From an uncultured Oscillospiraceae bacterium (GTDB lineage: Bacteria; Bacillota; Clostridia; Oscillospirales; Oscillospiraceae): 5,243 nt of DNA. The stretch lies in assembly GCA_900752305.1 (NCBI GenBank), contig CAADUV010000391.1:1-5243 (forward strand), read 5' to 3'. Of this stretch, positions 5,242-5,243 are shown piece by piece. The notes below the pieces were generated by a model. That model was not told the origin of the DNA, searched no databases, and was given only the letters and a program-made list of their open reading frames with translations. The number at the start of each line of letters is the position of its first letter. The first letter of the stretch is position 1. The translations under genes were made by a program, and so were the position numbers.

Positions 5242-5243
5242 GC

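Overview
The window is about 5.2 kb of mostly GC-rich DNA. Every recognisable gene lies on the + strand and the genes are tightly packed. The gene types point to a Firmicutes genome, probably a GC-rich gut clostridium (Oscillospirales-like): a single-chain homodimeric glycyl-tRNA synthetase, a long glutamine-dependent NAD+ synthetase, paired short chromate transporters, and intrinsic hairpin-plus-T terminators. The taxon is inferred from gene type and composition, not from a search.

Layout. (1) 1-1170 is the C-terminal five-sixths or so of glycyl-tRNA synthetase; its start lies outside the window. A strong, possibly bidirectional terminator follows. (2) 1251-1773 is a self-contained regulatory cassette. 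An AT-rich control region (about 30% GC over 1301-1480) precedes a small XRE-type helix-turn-helix gene (1485-1736) that has its own terminator. The control region holds a perfect 20-bp palindrome, a related imperfect one, and a near-consensus promoter pointing left, where there is no gene except the convergent glycyl-tRNA synthetase. (3) 1897-3810 is glutamine-dependent NAD+ synthetase (nadE), intact, with all catalytic residues visible. (4) 3811-4077 is a structured spacer: a run of three hairpins, then a second, diverged copy of the last 22 codons of nadE (3944-4009), then a 12-bp-stem hairpin just before the next gene. (5) 4078-5198 is a translationally coupled pair of chromate-transporter half proteins, closed by a strong terminator.

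The housekeeping genes are not obviously linked in function: translation (glyQS), NAD biosynthesis (nadE) and anion export (the chr pair). The two unusual places are the XRE control region and the nadE 3' end. The first may drive a short leftward RNA of roughly 100 nt under the same operators as the regulator. At the second, all ten differences between the two nadE tails are synonymous. This suggests that a diverged but functional nadE was joined to, or replaced, the resident one and left a stub, with a palindromic repeat element at the junction.
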